DNA of 64,000 bases from Belnapia mucosa. GTDB taxonomy: Bacteria; Pseudomonadota; Alphaproteobacteria; Acetobacterales; Acetobacteraceae. A model generated the notes under the pieces. It had not been told where the DNA came from, did not search any database, and saw only the letters and a list, made by a program, of their open reading frames with translations. Shown here piece after piece: positions 34,332 to 41,957 of the stretch. Position numbers and translations under genes: made by a program. How positions within the stretch are numbered: position 1 is the first letter of the stretch; every line of letters begins with the position of its first letter. The stretch covers positions 62,001 through 126,000 of the forward strand of contig NZ_JAEUXJ010000008.1 in the NCBI RefSeq assembly GCF_016775475.1, read 5' to 3'.

Positions 34332-34400
34332 ATGACCCGATCGCCGAAGGCATCCCGGCCCGCATCGGACCTGTCCGCGATCCGGCTCGGGCCGGGCTGA
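34332..34400 (+). CDS. Possible 22-residue leader ORF
   Basis: A short ORF (MTRSPKASRPASDLSAIRLG, then PG and stop) preceded by the strong Shine-Dalgarno AAGGAGGA (34313–34320), with a slightly long spacing of 11 nt. It ends 13 nt before the ATG of the Bug receptor gene. TTTCCTC (34302–34308) can pair with GAGGAAA (34316–34322), which would hide this ribosome site. The peptide itself resembles no known family. It may be a regulatory upstream ORF that couples translation to the receptor gene, or the Shine-Dalgarno may be chance. Confidence 0.35.
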   Translation: MTRSPKASRPASDLSAIRLGPG

Positions 34401-34413
34401 GGGGCGGCGGAGC

Positions 34414-35400
34414 ATGTCGCACCTCACCCGTCGTTCCCTGGGCCGCTCGCTGGGCCTCTCGCTCCCGGCCCTCGCCCTGGCGGCGCCGGCATGGGCCCAG
34501 GCCTGGCCGGAGCGGCCCATCACCCTCGTCGTCCCCTTCGCGCCGGGCGCCTTCACCGATGCGGTCGGACGCTTCATCGCCGGCGCCCTGACGCCCCGCC
34601 TCGGCCAGACCGTGGTGGTGGAGAACCGGCCCGGGGCCGGCGGCTCCATCGCCGCCCGCAGCGTCGCCCGCGCGCCCGCGGATGGCTATACGCTGATGAT
34701 CGGGACGCAGGGCATCAACGCCTCCAACGCCTCGCTCATGCGCAACCCGGGCTATGACCCGGTGGCCGACTTCACGCCGATCCATGGCATCGTGAAGGTC
34801 GTCCCGACGCTGTTCTGCCACCCGTCCCGGCCCTGGCGGAGCGCCACCGATGTCATCGCCGAGGCGAAGCGGCGGCCGGGCCAGCTCACCTTCGGCTCTT
34901 CCGGCATCGGCACGGTGCAGCATTTGGTCGGGGAGATGTTCAAGCTCTCGGCCGGCATCGAGATCGCGCATGTGCCCTATCGCGGCAGCTCGCCGGCACT
35001 GGCCGACCTGCTGGCGGGCAGCATCGACCTGCTCTTCGAATATCCCAATCCGGGCTTCGAGATGGTGCGCGCCGGGAAGATCCGCCCCCTCGCCGTCGCG
35101 GCACCGCAGCGGCTGGAGGAGCTGCCCGACACGCCGACCATGGCCGAGCAGGGCGTGCCCGATGTGGAGGCGGTGACCTGGTTCTCCCTGTTCGGCCCGC
35201 GCGGCCTGCCCTCCGCTGTGTCCGACCGGCTGGAGCGCGAGGTCGCCTCCATCCTCGCCGGCGAGGAGCTGCGGGAATTCCTGAGGATCCAGGGCGGGCT
35301 GCCGCTGGCCCTGCGGGGCGAGGCCTTCCGCGACTTCCTCGCCTCCGAGGTGACGAAATGGCGCCACTTCGCCGAGCGGACGGGCTTCCGGATCGATTGA
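34414..35400 (+). CDS. Bug-family solute receptor of the CoA catabolic operon
   Basis: A 328-residue periplasmic receptor of the Bug/TctC family. Export signal: SLGRSLGLSLPALALAAPA ending at AWAQ. Family blocks: PERPITLVVPFAPGAFTDAV, VVENRPGAGGSIAARSVA, GSSGIGTVQHLVGEMF and HVPYRGSSPALADLLAG. It should capture a carboxylate-type ligand in the periplasm. Being first in an operon with a thiolase-like protein, DUF35, MaoC and acyl-CoA ligase genes, its ligand is probably the acid that this pathway degrades. No TctA/TctB membrane partner is encoded nearby, which is usual for this expanded family. Confidence 0.9.
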   Translation: MSHLTRRSLGRSLGLSLPALALAAPAWAQAWPERPITLVVPFAPGAFTDAVGRFIAGALTPRLGQTVVVENRPGAGGSIAARSVARAPADGYTLMIGTQGINASNASLMRNPGYDPVADFTPIHGIVKVVPTLFCHPSRPWRSATDVIAEAKRRPGQLTFGSSGIGTVQHLVGEMFKLSAGIEIAHVPYRGSSPALADLLAGSIDLLFEYPNPGFEMVRAGKIRPLAVAAPQRLEELPDTPTMAEQGVPDVEAVTWFSLFGPRGLPSAVSDRLEREVASILAGEELREFLRIQGGLPLALRGEAFRDFLASEVTKWRHFAERTGFRID

Positions 35401-35434
35401 GAATGGGTGGCAGGATGACAGGGGACGGGCGCAG

Positions 35435-36619
35435 ATGACGGAGCGGAGCTTGCGCGGCAAGGTCGCCATCGCCGGGATCGGCGAGACGACCTATTACAAG
35501 CACGGCCAATCGCCGGATGCGGAATTCAAGCTGGCGCTGCAGGCGATCCTCAATGCCTGCCATGATGCCGGCATCGACCCGCGCGAGGTGGATGGCTTCG
35601 CCTCCTATGGCGATGACCGGTCCGATGGCCCGCGCCTCGCCGCGGCGCTCGGCATCCGGGAGCTTCGCTTCTCCAACATGCATTGGGGCGGCGGCGGCGG
35701 CGGCGTGGCGGCGGCGGTCGCCAATGCCGGGGCAGCGGTGCAGTCGGGGATGGCGAATTGCGTCATCGCCTTCCGCTCCCTCGCCCAGGGGCAGTTCGCC
35801 CGCTATGGCCGCAGCCGCACCGGCGCGGCGGCGATGGGCGACGATGCCTTCCTCGCGCCCTACGGCCTGATGTCGCCGGCGCAGCGCTTCGCCATGAAGA
35901 TCACCCGCTTCATGACCGAGCACGGCATCCGGCACGAGGCGCTGCGCGCCATCGCCATGGCCTCCTACCACCACGCGCAGAACAACCCGAACGCGGTGAT
36001 GCGCGGGCGGCCGTTGTCGGAGGAGAAATACGAGAGCTCCCGTTGGATCATCGAGCCCTTCCACCGCCTGTTCGACTGCTGCCAGGAGAATGACGGTGCC
36101 GGCGCCGTGCTGGTCGTGCCGGCGGACCGGGCGAAGGACCTGCCGCAGAAGCCGGTCTATCTACTGGGCGCCGCCCAGGGCGGCCATCACCGCAGCGCCG
36201 CGCCGGTGCACAACGCGCCCGACTATGCCTCCGCCCATTTCAAGACGGTGGCGAAGAACATGTGGGACATGGCGAAGCTCGGCCCGAAGGACTGCGACGT
36301 GGTCCAGGCCTATGAGAACTTCACCGGCGGCGTGCTGCTGAGCCTGGTCGAGCACGGCTTCGTCGACCCGAAGACGGCGAATGAGGAGCTGGTGCTCGAG
36401 AACCTGCTGGTGTCGGGCGGGCGGATGCCGATGAACACATCCGGCGGCAACCTGGCCGAATGCTACATGCACGGGCTCGAGATGGTGAACGAGGCGGTGC
36501 GCCAGTTGCGCGGCACCGCGATCAACCAGGTGCCGGGGGCCGATGTCGTCGCCGTGCTCGGCGGGCCGATGGTGACGCCGGTCAGCAGCCTGGTCGTCGG
36601 GACGGAGGCCACGCTGTGA
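35435..36619 (+). CDS. Thiolase-like protein (SCP2/Ltp type) lacking catalytic Cys
   Basis: A 394-residue thiolase-fold protein of the nondecarboxylating/lipid-transfer type. N-terminal VAIAGIGETTYYKHGQSPD and C-terminal NTSGGNLAECYMHGLEMVNE are typical of the SCPx/Ltp branch. The nucleophile-loop region reads SNMHWGGGGGGVAAAVANAG, with no Cys where thiolases have one, so Claisen-type thiolysis is unlikely. Ltp2-type proteins of this branch work as retro-aldolases together with a DUF35 partner, and exactly such a partner overlaps its 3' end (GTGA). Retro-aldol cleavage of a beta-hydroxyacyl-CoA is therefore inferred. The substrate is unknown. Confidence 0.75.
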   Translation: MTERSLRGKVAIAGIGETTYYKHGQSPDAEFKLALQAILNACHDAGIDPREVDGFASYGDDRSDGPRLAAALGIRELRFSNMHWGGGGGGVAAAVANAGAAVQSGMANCVIAFRSLAQGQFARYGRSRTGAAAMGDDAFLAPYGLMSPAQRFAMKITRFMTEHGIRHEALRAIAMASYHHAQNNPNAVMRGRPLSEEKYESSRWIIEPFHRLFDCCQENDGAGAVLVVPADRAKDLPQKPVYLLGAAQGGHHRSAAPVHNAPDYASAHFKTVAKNMWDMAKLGPKDCDVVQAYENFTGGVLLSLVEHGFVDPKTANEELVLENLLVSGGRMPMNTSGGNLAECYMHGLEMVNEAVRQLRGTAINQVPGADVVAVLGGPMVTPVSSLVVGTEATL

Positions 36620-37053
36620 GCAAGCCCTATCTGCCGGACGGCCTGCCCGTCCCCAACCAGGATTCGATCGCCCTGCCCTATTGGCAGGGCACCCGCGCCG
36701 GCAAGCTGGTGATCCAGAAATGCGGCGGCTGCGGCAAGCACCAATGGGGCCCGGAATGGGTTTGCCATCGCTGCCATTCCTTCGACCTGGGCTGGGCGGA
36801 GGTCGCGCCGCGCGGCCGCATCTATAGCTGGCAGCGGCCCTACCACCCGGTGCACGGCGCACTGACCGACCACGGCCCCTACCTCATCGTGCTGGTCGAA
36901 CTGCCGGGGGCGGATGGCATCCGCATGGTCGGCAACCTGCTCGGCGACCCGATGCAGGAGGTGCGGATCGGCGCCGAGGTCGAGGCGGTGTTCGAGCCGC
37001 ATGACACGGCCGACCCGCCCTACACGCTGGTGCAGTGGCGCATGCTGGGCTGA
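36616..37053 (+). CDS. DUF35 zinc-ribbon/OB-fold protein, thiolase partner
   Basis: A 145-residue DUF35 (OB-fold with rubredoxin-like zinc ribbon) protein. The ribbon Cys residues are Cys36, Cys39, Cys50 and Cys53 (KCGGCGKHQWGPEWVCHRCH), preceded by the family helix YWQGTRAGKLVIQ. The OB fold follows, with GRIYSWQRPYHPV and PYLIVLVELPG. These proteins bind thiolase-like partners and are needed for their acyl-CoA activity. The start is GTG 36616, overlapping the upstream stop by 4 bp, which supports a one-to-one complex with the thiolase-like protein. Confidence 0.88.
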   Translation: MSKPYLPDGLPVPNQDSIALPYWQGTRAGKLVIQKCGGCGKHQWGPEWVCHRCHSFDLGWAEVAPRGRIYSWQRPYHPVHGALTDHGPYLIVLVELPGADGIRMVGNLLGDPMQEVRIGAEVEAVFEPHDTADPPYTLVQWRMLG

Positions 37054-37068
37054 GGGAGGAAAGCGACC

Positions 37069-37932
37069 ATGGCCATCGATTATGCGCGCCTGAAGGCCCG
37101 GCACTTCCCGGATGTCGAGCAGGCCTATGGCTGGAAGGACACGGTCCTCTACGCGCTCGGCCTCGGCCTGGGGCAGGACCCGCTGGACCGCCGCCAGCTT
37201 CGCCATGTCTATGAGGACGGGCTGGTGGCCCTGCCCACCATGGGCGTGGTGCTCGCCACCCCGGGCTTCTGGGTGAAGGAGCCGGATACCGGCGTCGACT
37301 GGCCGAAGGTGCTGCATGGCGAGCAGGGGCTGACCATCCACCGCCCGCTGCCGCCCGAGGGACGCGTGATCGGCCGGCTCCGCATCGACGACATCATCGA
37401 CAAGGGGCCGGGCCGCGGCGCGCTGCTCTATTCCACGCGGGAAGTGCGCGACGCCGCGACGGGCGAGCTGTTCTGCTCGCTCACCAGCACCTCCTTCCTG
37501 CGGGGCGATGGCGGCTTCGGCGGCCCGGCCGGCCCGGTGCGCCAGCCGCACCCCATGCCGGACACGCCGCCCGAGGCGGAGTTCGACTGGACGCTCGGGC
37601 CGCATGCGGCGCTGCTCTACCGGCTGAACGGGGATACCAACCCCGTCCATGCCGATCCGGAGGTGGCGGCGCAGGCCGGCTTCCGCCAGCCGATCCTGCA
37701 TGGTCTGGCTTCCTATGGCGTGGCCGGCTGGGCCCTGGCCAATCTGCTCTGCGAGGGACAGGCGGAGCGGCTGCGGCGGATCGACCTGCGCTTCACCGCG
37801 CCGGTCTATCCGGGCGAGACGCTCCGCACCGAGGTCTGGCGCACCTCGCCCGGCCGGGCCGCCTTCCGCATGCGCGTGCCGGCACGGGACGTGACGGTGC
37901 TCAACAACGGGCTGGCGGAGTATGCGGCATGA
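37069..37932 (+). CDS. MaoC-type (R)-specific enoyl-CoA hydratase
   Basis: A 287-residue double hot-dog hydratase (MaoC N-terminal plus MaoC catalytic half). The hydratase-2 motif YRLNGDTNPVHADPE is complete, with predicted catalytic Asp189 and His194, followed by AGFRQPILHGLASYG. The N-terminal half (LGLGQDPLDRRQLRHVYED) is the degenerate substrate-binding hot-dog. It adds water to a 2-enoyl-CoA to give the beta-hydroxyacyl-CoA that the neighbouring thiolase-like/DUF35 pair could cleave. Start ATG at 37069 lies 15 nt after the DUF35 stop with GAGGAAAG upstream. Its stop overlaps the ligase start by 4 bp (ATGA). Confidence 0.88.
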   Translation: MAIDYARLKARHFPDVEQAYGWKDTVLYALGLGLGQDPLDRRQLRHVYEDGLVALPTMGVVLATPGFWVKEPDTGVDWPKVLHGEQGLTIHRPLPPEGRVIGRLRIDDIIDKGPGRGALLYSTREVRDAATGELFCSLTSTSFLRGDGGFGGPAGPVRQPHPMPDTPPEAEFDWTLGPHAALLYRLNGDTNPVHADPEVAAQAGFRQPILHGLASYGVAGWALANLLCEGQAERLRRIDLRFTAPVYPGETLRTEVWRTSPGRAAFRMRVPARDVTVLNNGLAEYAA

Positions 37933-39449
37933 CCAGCGACGGCGTGATCCTGAGCGGCGCGCGGCAGCGGAGCCGCGCCGAGCTGCTCGGCCGCGCCCGC
38001 CGGGCCGCGACCGGCTTCCGCGCCCTCGGCATCCGGCCGGGCGACTGCATCGCGCTGCTGCTGCGGAACGACTACACCTTCCTCGAGGCGAGCCTCGGCG
38101 CCACCATCGCCGGCGGCTATGCGGTGCCGGTGAACTGGCACTGGAAGGCCGAGGAGGTCGCCTATCTGCTGCAGGATTGCGACGCCCGCATCGTCGTCGT
38201 GCATGCCGATCTGCTGCCGCTGCTGGCGCGGGCCCCGGCCGGCATCACCATCATCGCCGCCCCGGTCCCGCCGGAACTGGCCGAGGCCTATGGCCCCAAT
38301 CCCAGTGCGGCGGCCCCCACGGGCCTCGACTGGGAAGCTTGGCTGGCCGGCCAGGCCGAATGGGATGCCCCGCCCGAGCCGCCGCGGGAGAGCATGGTCT
38401 ATACCTCCGGCACCACCGGCCGGCCGAAGGGCGTGCGCCGCCAGTCGCCGACGCCGGATCAGGTGGCCGGCATGGCGCGCAACCGGGCCGAGGTCTATGG
38501 GCTGAAGCCCGGCGTCCGGGCCCTGCTGCCCGGCCCGCTCTATCACAGCGCGCCTAACAGCTTCGGCCTGCGCGCGGCGCAGCTCGCGGAGCTGTTCGTG
38601 CTGATGCCGCGCTTCGAGCCGGAGGAATTCCTGGCGCTGATCGAGCGGCACCGCATCGACACCACCTTCGTCGTGCCGACCATGATGGTGCGGCTGCTGC
38701 GCCTGCCCGAGGCCGTGCGGCGGCGCTACGACCTGTCCTCGCTGCGCCAGGTGACGCATGCCGCCGCGCCTTGCCCGCCCGAGGTCAAGCGGGCCATGAT
38801 CGAATGGTGGGGCCCGGTGATCCATGAATTCTACGGCGCGACCGATATCGGCGCCGTCACCGCCTGCACCAGCGAGGAATGGCTGGCGCGGCCCGGCACG
38901 GTCGGGCGGCTGGTGGAGGGGGCGTCGATCCGCATCCTCGACGATCAGGGGCAGGACTGCCCGCCCGGCGAGGCCGGCGAGATCTTCGCCCGCCTCGCCT
39001 GCCTGCCCGACTTCACCTACCACAAGCGCGATGCCGACCGGCGCGCGGTGGAGCGGGACGGGATGATCACCGCCGGCGATGTCGGCTATCTGGACGAGGC
39101 CGGCTTCCTCTTCGTCTGCGACCGCAAGCGCGACATGATCATCTCCGGCGGGGTGAACATCTACCCGACCGAGATCGAGGCCGCCCTGATCGATGTGGAG
39201 GGCGTGCTCGACTGCGCGGTCTTCGGCATCCCCGATGCCGAATTCGGCGAGGCCGTCTGCGCGGCGCTGCTTGCCGCACCCGGCACGACCGAACGGCAGG
39301 TGCGCGAGGCGCTGCGCGCGCGGCTCGCCGGCTTCAAGGTGCCGAAGGTGATCGAGTTCCACGAGGCCCTGCCGCGCGACGCCTCCGGCAAGCTGCTGAA
39401 GCGGCAGCTGCGCGACCCGCATTGGCAGGGGGTGGGCCGGCGCATCTGA
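37929..39449 (+). CDS. AMP-dependent acyl-CoA synthetase
   Basis: A 506-residue ANL-superfamily ligase. Motifs in order: MVYTSGTTGRPKGVRRQ (P-loop, about residues 155–171), EFYGATDIGAVT (adenine/AMP region), GDVGYLDEAGFLFVCDR, KRDMIISGGVNIYPTEIE (hinge), and DASGKLLKRQLR with the catalytic C-terminal Lys. It activates a free carboxylic acid to its CoA thioester using ATP, the entry step of the operon's pathway. The ATG overlaps the MaoC stop. The substrate cannot be read from sequence; a fatty, branched or ring-bearing acid is possible. It is last in the operon and converges on the PAS kinase gene. Confidence 0.9.
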   Translation: MTSDGVILSGARQRSRAELLGRARRAATGFRALGIRPGDCIALLLRNDYTFLEASLGATIAGGYAVPVNWHWKAEEVAYLLQDCDARIVVVHADLLPLLARAPAGITIIAAPVPPELAEAYGPNPSAAAPTGLDWEAWLAGQAEWDAPPEPPRESMVYTSGTTGRPKGVRRQSPTPDQVAGMARNRAEVYGLKPGVRALLPGPLYHSAPNSFGLRAAQLAELFVLMPRFEPEEFLALIERHRIDTTFVVPTMMVRLLRLPEAVRRRYDLSSLRQVTHAAAPCPPEVKRAMIEWWGPVIHEFYGATDIGAVTACTSEEWLARPGTVGRLVEGASIRILDDQGQDCPPGEAGEIFARLACLPDFTYHKRDADRRAVERDGMITAGDVGYLDEAGFLFVCDRKRDMIISGGVNIYPTEIEAALIDVEGVLDCAVFGIPDAEFGEAVCAALLAAPGTTERQVREALRARLAGFKVPKVIEFHEALPRDASGKLLKRQLRDPHWQGVGRRI

Positions 39450-39461
39450 AGGGGTGGGGGC

Positions 39462-40592
39462 TCAGCCCGCGCCGAGGAGGAGGGTGACGAGCGTCCCCTC
39501 CGTCCCGCCGCCGATCCGCAGGCTGCCGCCATGGATCGTGGCGATCCGCTCCGCCACGGCGATGCCGAGCCCCGCGCCTTCCAACCCGCGATTCGTCACC
39601 ACCGCGGCGTCGAGCGGGGCCTGAAGGCCGGCCACGGCCTCCGCCGAGAGGGTCACGGCGGCGCAGCGCAGCTCGATCCGCGCCGGTGTGTCGAGGCAGC
39701 GCAGCCGCACCACCTGCCCGGGCGGGGCGCGGCGGCCGAGCTCGCGGAGGATGCCGGCCACCGCCTCGGCCGCCAGCGCCTCGTCGAGCGCCGCCGGCAC
39801 TTCCTCCCCATCCTCCAGCGCGCCGGCGAGCTGGGCGCGGTCGAGCACGGGCGAGGCCCGGTGCAGGCCGGCATCGGCGACCTTGCGCAGCCCTGACGGA
39901 CGCGGGGCGAATTGCCGCGGCGCCTCGTCCAGCCGCGCGAAGCAGGTGGCATCCTCCAGCAGGCCGAGCAGGTGGAAGGACGCCGCCGAGATCTCGCGCA
40001 GCCAGTCGGTCCGCAGGCCGCCCGCGCCCGGCCGCTCGGCTTGGGAGACCAGCAGGTCGGCGAAGCCGGTGATGACGCCGATCGGCGTGCGGAATTCGTG
40101 GTTCATCGCCGAGAGGAAGCGCGCCTTGCCGCGATTGGCGGCTTCGACCCCGGCGAGGGCGCGGCGTGCCTCGAGCTCGGACCGCTCGGCCCGCTCGCGC
40201 GCCTCCATCAGCCGCCGCTCATTGAGCTGATAGGCAGTCGCGTCGAGCAGCATCATCTGCGTCGAGACCGGCGCGCCCCCGGCATCCCGCCGGACCGCGG
40301 AGCTGACCAGCACGGGCAGCCTGTTGCCATCGGCGCAGACCAGCTCCAGCGCCAGCCGTTCCGCCACGCCCCGGGTGAGCAGGAGCTGCAGATGCCGCGT
40401 GGCGTGCATGATCCGCGCCGCCGGGGTGAGCAGCTCCTCGAAGCGCCGCAGGCCGACCAGCTCCGCGGTGTCGTAGCCGGTCCAGCGGCGGAAGGCGCCG
40501 TTCGCCTGCAGGATCGGCCCGTCGGTGCCCTGCCAGGACAGGTAGCCGCAGGGCGCGTCCTCATACAGCGCCTCGGCGCCAGGCTCAGCCAT
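39462..40592 (-). CDS. PAS-domain histidine kinase with degenerate ATP site
   Basis: A 376-residue soluble sensor. An N-terminal PAS domain (about residues 8–115, with LQANGAFRRWTGYDTAELVG) is followed by a coiled coil and a HisKA domain with His165 in AMNHEFRTPIGVI. The C-terminal catalytic domain is poorly conserved: where the N-box Asn should be, the sequence reads AGILRELGRRAP, and no DxGxG (G1) box is visible; only a G2-like GAGLGIAVAERI remains. It may be a weak or pseudo-kinase, or a phosphatase-like module. Its start overlaps the stop of the RsbQ-like gene by 8 bp, implying a functional pair in which the hydrolase supplies a signal to the PAS domain. Confidence 0.75.
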   Translation of the reverse strand: MAEPGAEALYEDAPCGYLSWQGTDGPILQANGAFRRWTGYDTAELVGLRRFEELLTPAARIMHATRHLQLLLTRGVAERLALELVCADGNRLPVLVSSAVRRDAGGAPVSTQMMLLDATAYQLNERRLMEARERAERSELEARRALAGVEAANRGKARFLSAMNHEFRTPIGVITGFADLLVSQAERPGAGGLRTDWLREISAASFHLLGLLEDATCFARLDEAPRQFAPRPSGLRKVADAGLHRASPVLDRAQLAGALEDGEEVPAALDEALAAEAVAGILRELGRRAPPGQVVRLRCLDTPARIELRCAAVTLSAEAVAGLQAPLDAAVVTNRGLEGAGLGIAVAERIATIHGGSLRIGGGTEGTLVTLLLGAG

Positions 40593-41406
40593 GGCCGCCC
40601 GGACCGAGCCTGGCGAGAAAGCCGCGGATGGCGGCGATGGTCTCGTCCGGCGCGCTGAGATGCGGGCAATGCCCGCTGGTGTCGAGGATGACGAGCTCGC
40701 TGCCCGGAATATGGCGGTGGATGTACTCGCCCACGGCGGTCGGCGCGATCATGTCCCGGGCGCATTGGAGGACCAGCGTCGGCGTCCCCACCCGGGCAAG
40801 GTCGCCACGGTTGTCCGAGGTGAAGGTGACCCGGGCGAAGTGGCGCGCCACCTCCGGGTCCACGCGGCAGAAGCTGGCGGCGAGTTCCTCCGCCAGTTCC
40901 GGCCGCTCGGCATGGCCCATGACTGCGGGGGCCATGGCGTTGGCCCAGCCCACATGGTCGGCTTCCAGCAAGGCCAGCAGCCCCTCGATATCCTCCCGCT
41001 TGAAGCCGCCGACATAGCGGTCGTCGTCGATATAGCGCGGGGAGGGTCCGATCATGACGAGGCCGGCGAAGCGCCCTGGCTCGCGCGCGGCGGCGAGCGC
41101 GCCGATCATGGCGCTGACCGAATGGCCGATGAAGACCACCGGCTCCGGGCCGACGGCCTCGCAGATCGCCAGCACGTCCTCGGCATAGCCTTCCAGGCTC
41201 GCATAGCGCACCGGGTCATAGGGGGCGCGGCTCCGGCCGGAGCCTACATGGTCGAACAGCACGGTCCGGTGGTCCGGCTCGAAACTGGGCGCAACCAGGC
41301 GCCACATCGACTGGTCGCATCCATAGCCATGGGCGAAGACGAGTGTTGGCCGGCCATGCCCAGCGATTCGCAGGTTGTGCCGGTCCAGGATACCTGGCTC
41401 TACCAA
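40585..41406 (-). CDS. RsbQ-like alpha/beta hydrolase
   Basis: A 273-residue hydrolase that closely tracks Bacillus subtilis RsbQ in length and motifs: AHGYGCDQSMWR, FDHVGSGRS, IGHSVSAMIG, MIGPSPRYIDD, LQCARDMIAPT and SGHCPHLSAPDETI. With the TTG start at 41406 the predicted triad is Ser96, Asp218 and His246, nearly the same numbering as RsbQ. The TTG is supported by CGGAGAG 6 nt upstream and by family length. RsbQ makes or handles a hydrophobic signal for a PAS-containing phosphatase in the energy-stress pathway; here the partner is the overlapping PAS kinase. The fold is also that of plant D14/KAI2 receptors. The ligand is unknown. Confidence 0.88.
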   Translation of the reverse strand: MVEPGILDRHNLRIAGHGRPTLVFAHGYGCDQSMWRLVAPSFEPDHRTVLFDHVGSGRSRAPYDPVRYASLEGYAEDVLAICEAVGPEPVVFIGHSVSAMIGALAAAREPGRFAGLVMIGPSPRYIDDDRYVGGFKREDIEGLLALLEADHVGWANAMAPAVMGHAERPELAEELAASFCRVDPEVARHFARVTFTSDNRGDLARVGTPTLVLQCARDMIAPTAVGEYIHRHIPGSELVILDTSGHCPHLSAPDETIAAIRGFLARLGPGGHG

Positions 41407-41957
41407 GGATAACTCTCCGGAATGGCCCTGAAGCGATGGCGGCTTCACCGGCAAGGCGTCGTGGCAGCCCGCGATGTCTGCGCCTGTCCAGGGATGCATC
41501 CCAATCTATACCTAAGCCAGGGACGCTTTCCTAAGGGTTTGAGGCCCACTATGGTTTAATCCACCATCATGAAAAGAATGGCGCCGCAACACCGATGTAA
41601 CGGACTGGACCGAGCACAACAACGAAGGCGTGATTGGCAAGGCCCGTCCCTGCGATCCGGCGGCCAGTCCCGCAACCAGGCGTCCGGCTGATCGATGCCC
41701 CCGCAGGTTGTTGAACTGCGCCCGGATTGAAACCTTCCGGGTGCACCGGTATCCCAGAGGGCGCGGATATGGTGAGGTCGCGGTGCGACAGCGACTCGCC
41801 CTGCGGCTCGTGCTGGCCGAGCGGCGTACGGGTGATGCAATTCTTCAGGCACCGCACGCGTTACCGTTCGGCGGCCGGATGGCGAGACGAACGAGCCCGC
41901 GCAGGTAGCACCAGCCTCGCGTCCGACCGGCCGTGGCAGCAAGAGCGGAGAGGACGC
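41407..41957. other. 551-bp intergenic region between divergent signalling pairs
   Basis: No convincing gene is seen between the RsbQ-like and KaiC-like genes. Short frames on both strands (for example 41556–41942 minus) give Arg/Cys/Pro-rich translations without homology. A hairpin ATGGT (41551–41555) / ACCAT (41563–41567) lies in the AT-richer part. The region likely holds both divergent promoters and long leaders; the right half looks coding-like in composition and may be an old gene remnant. Confidence 0.4.

Noticed and set aside
41556..41942. Minus-strand ORF of 128 codons in the RsbQ/KaiC gap
   Set aside because: Arg/Cys/Pro-rich translation with no motif, signal or ribosome site; overlapping frames on both strands are equally open.
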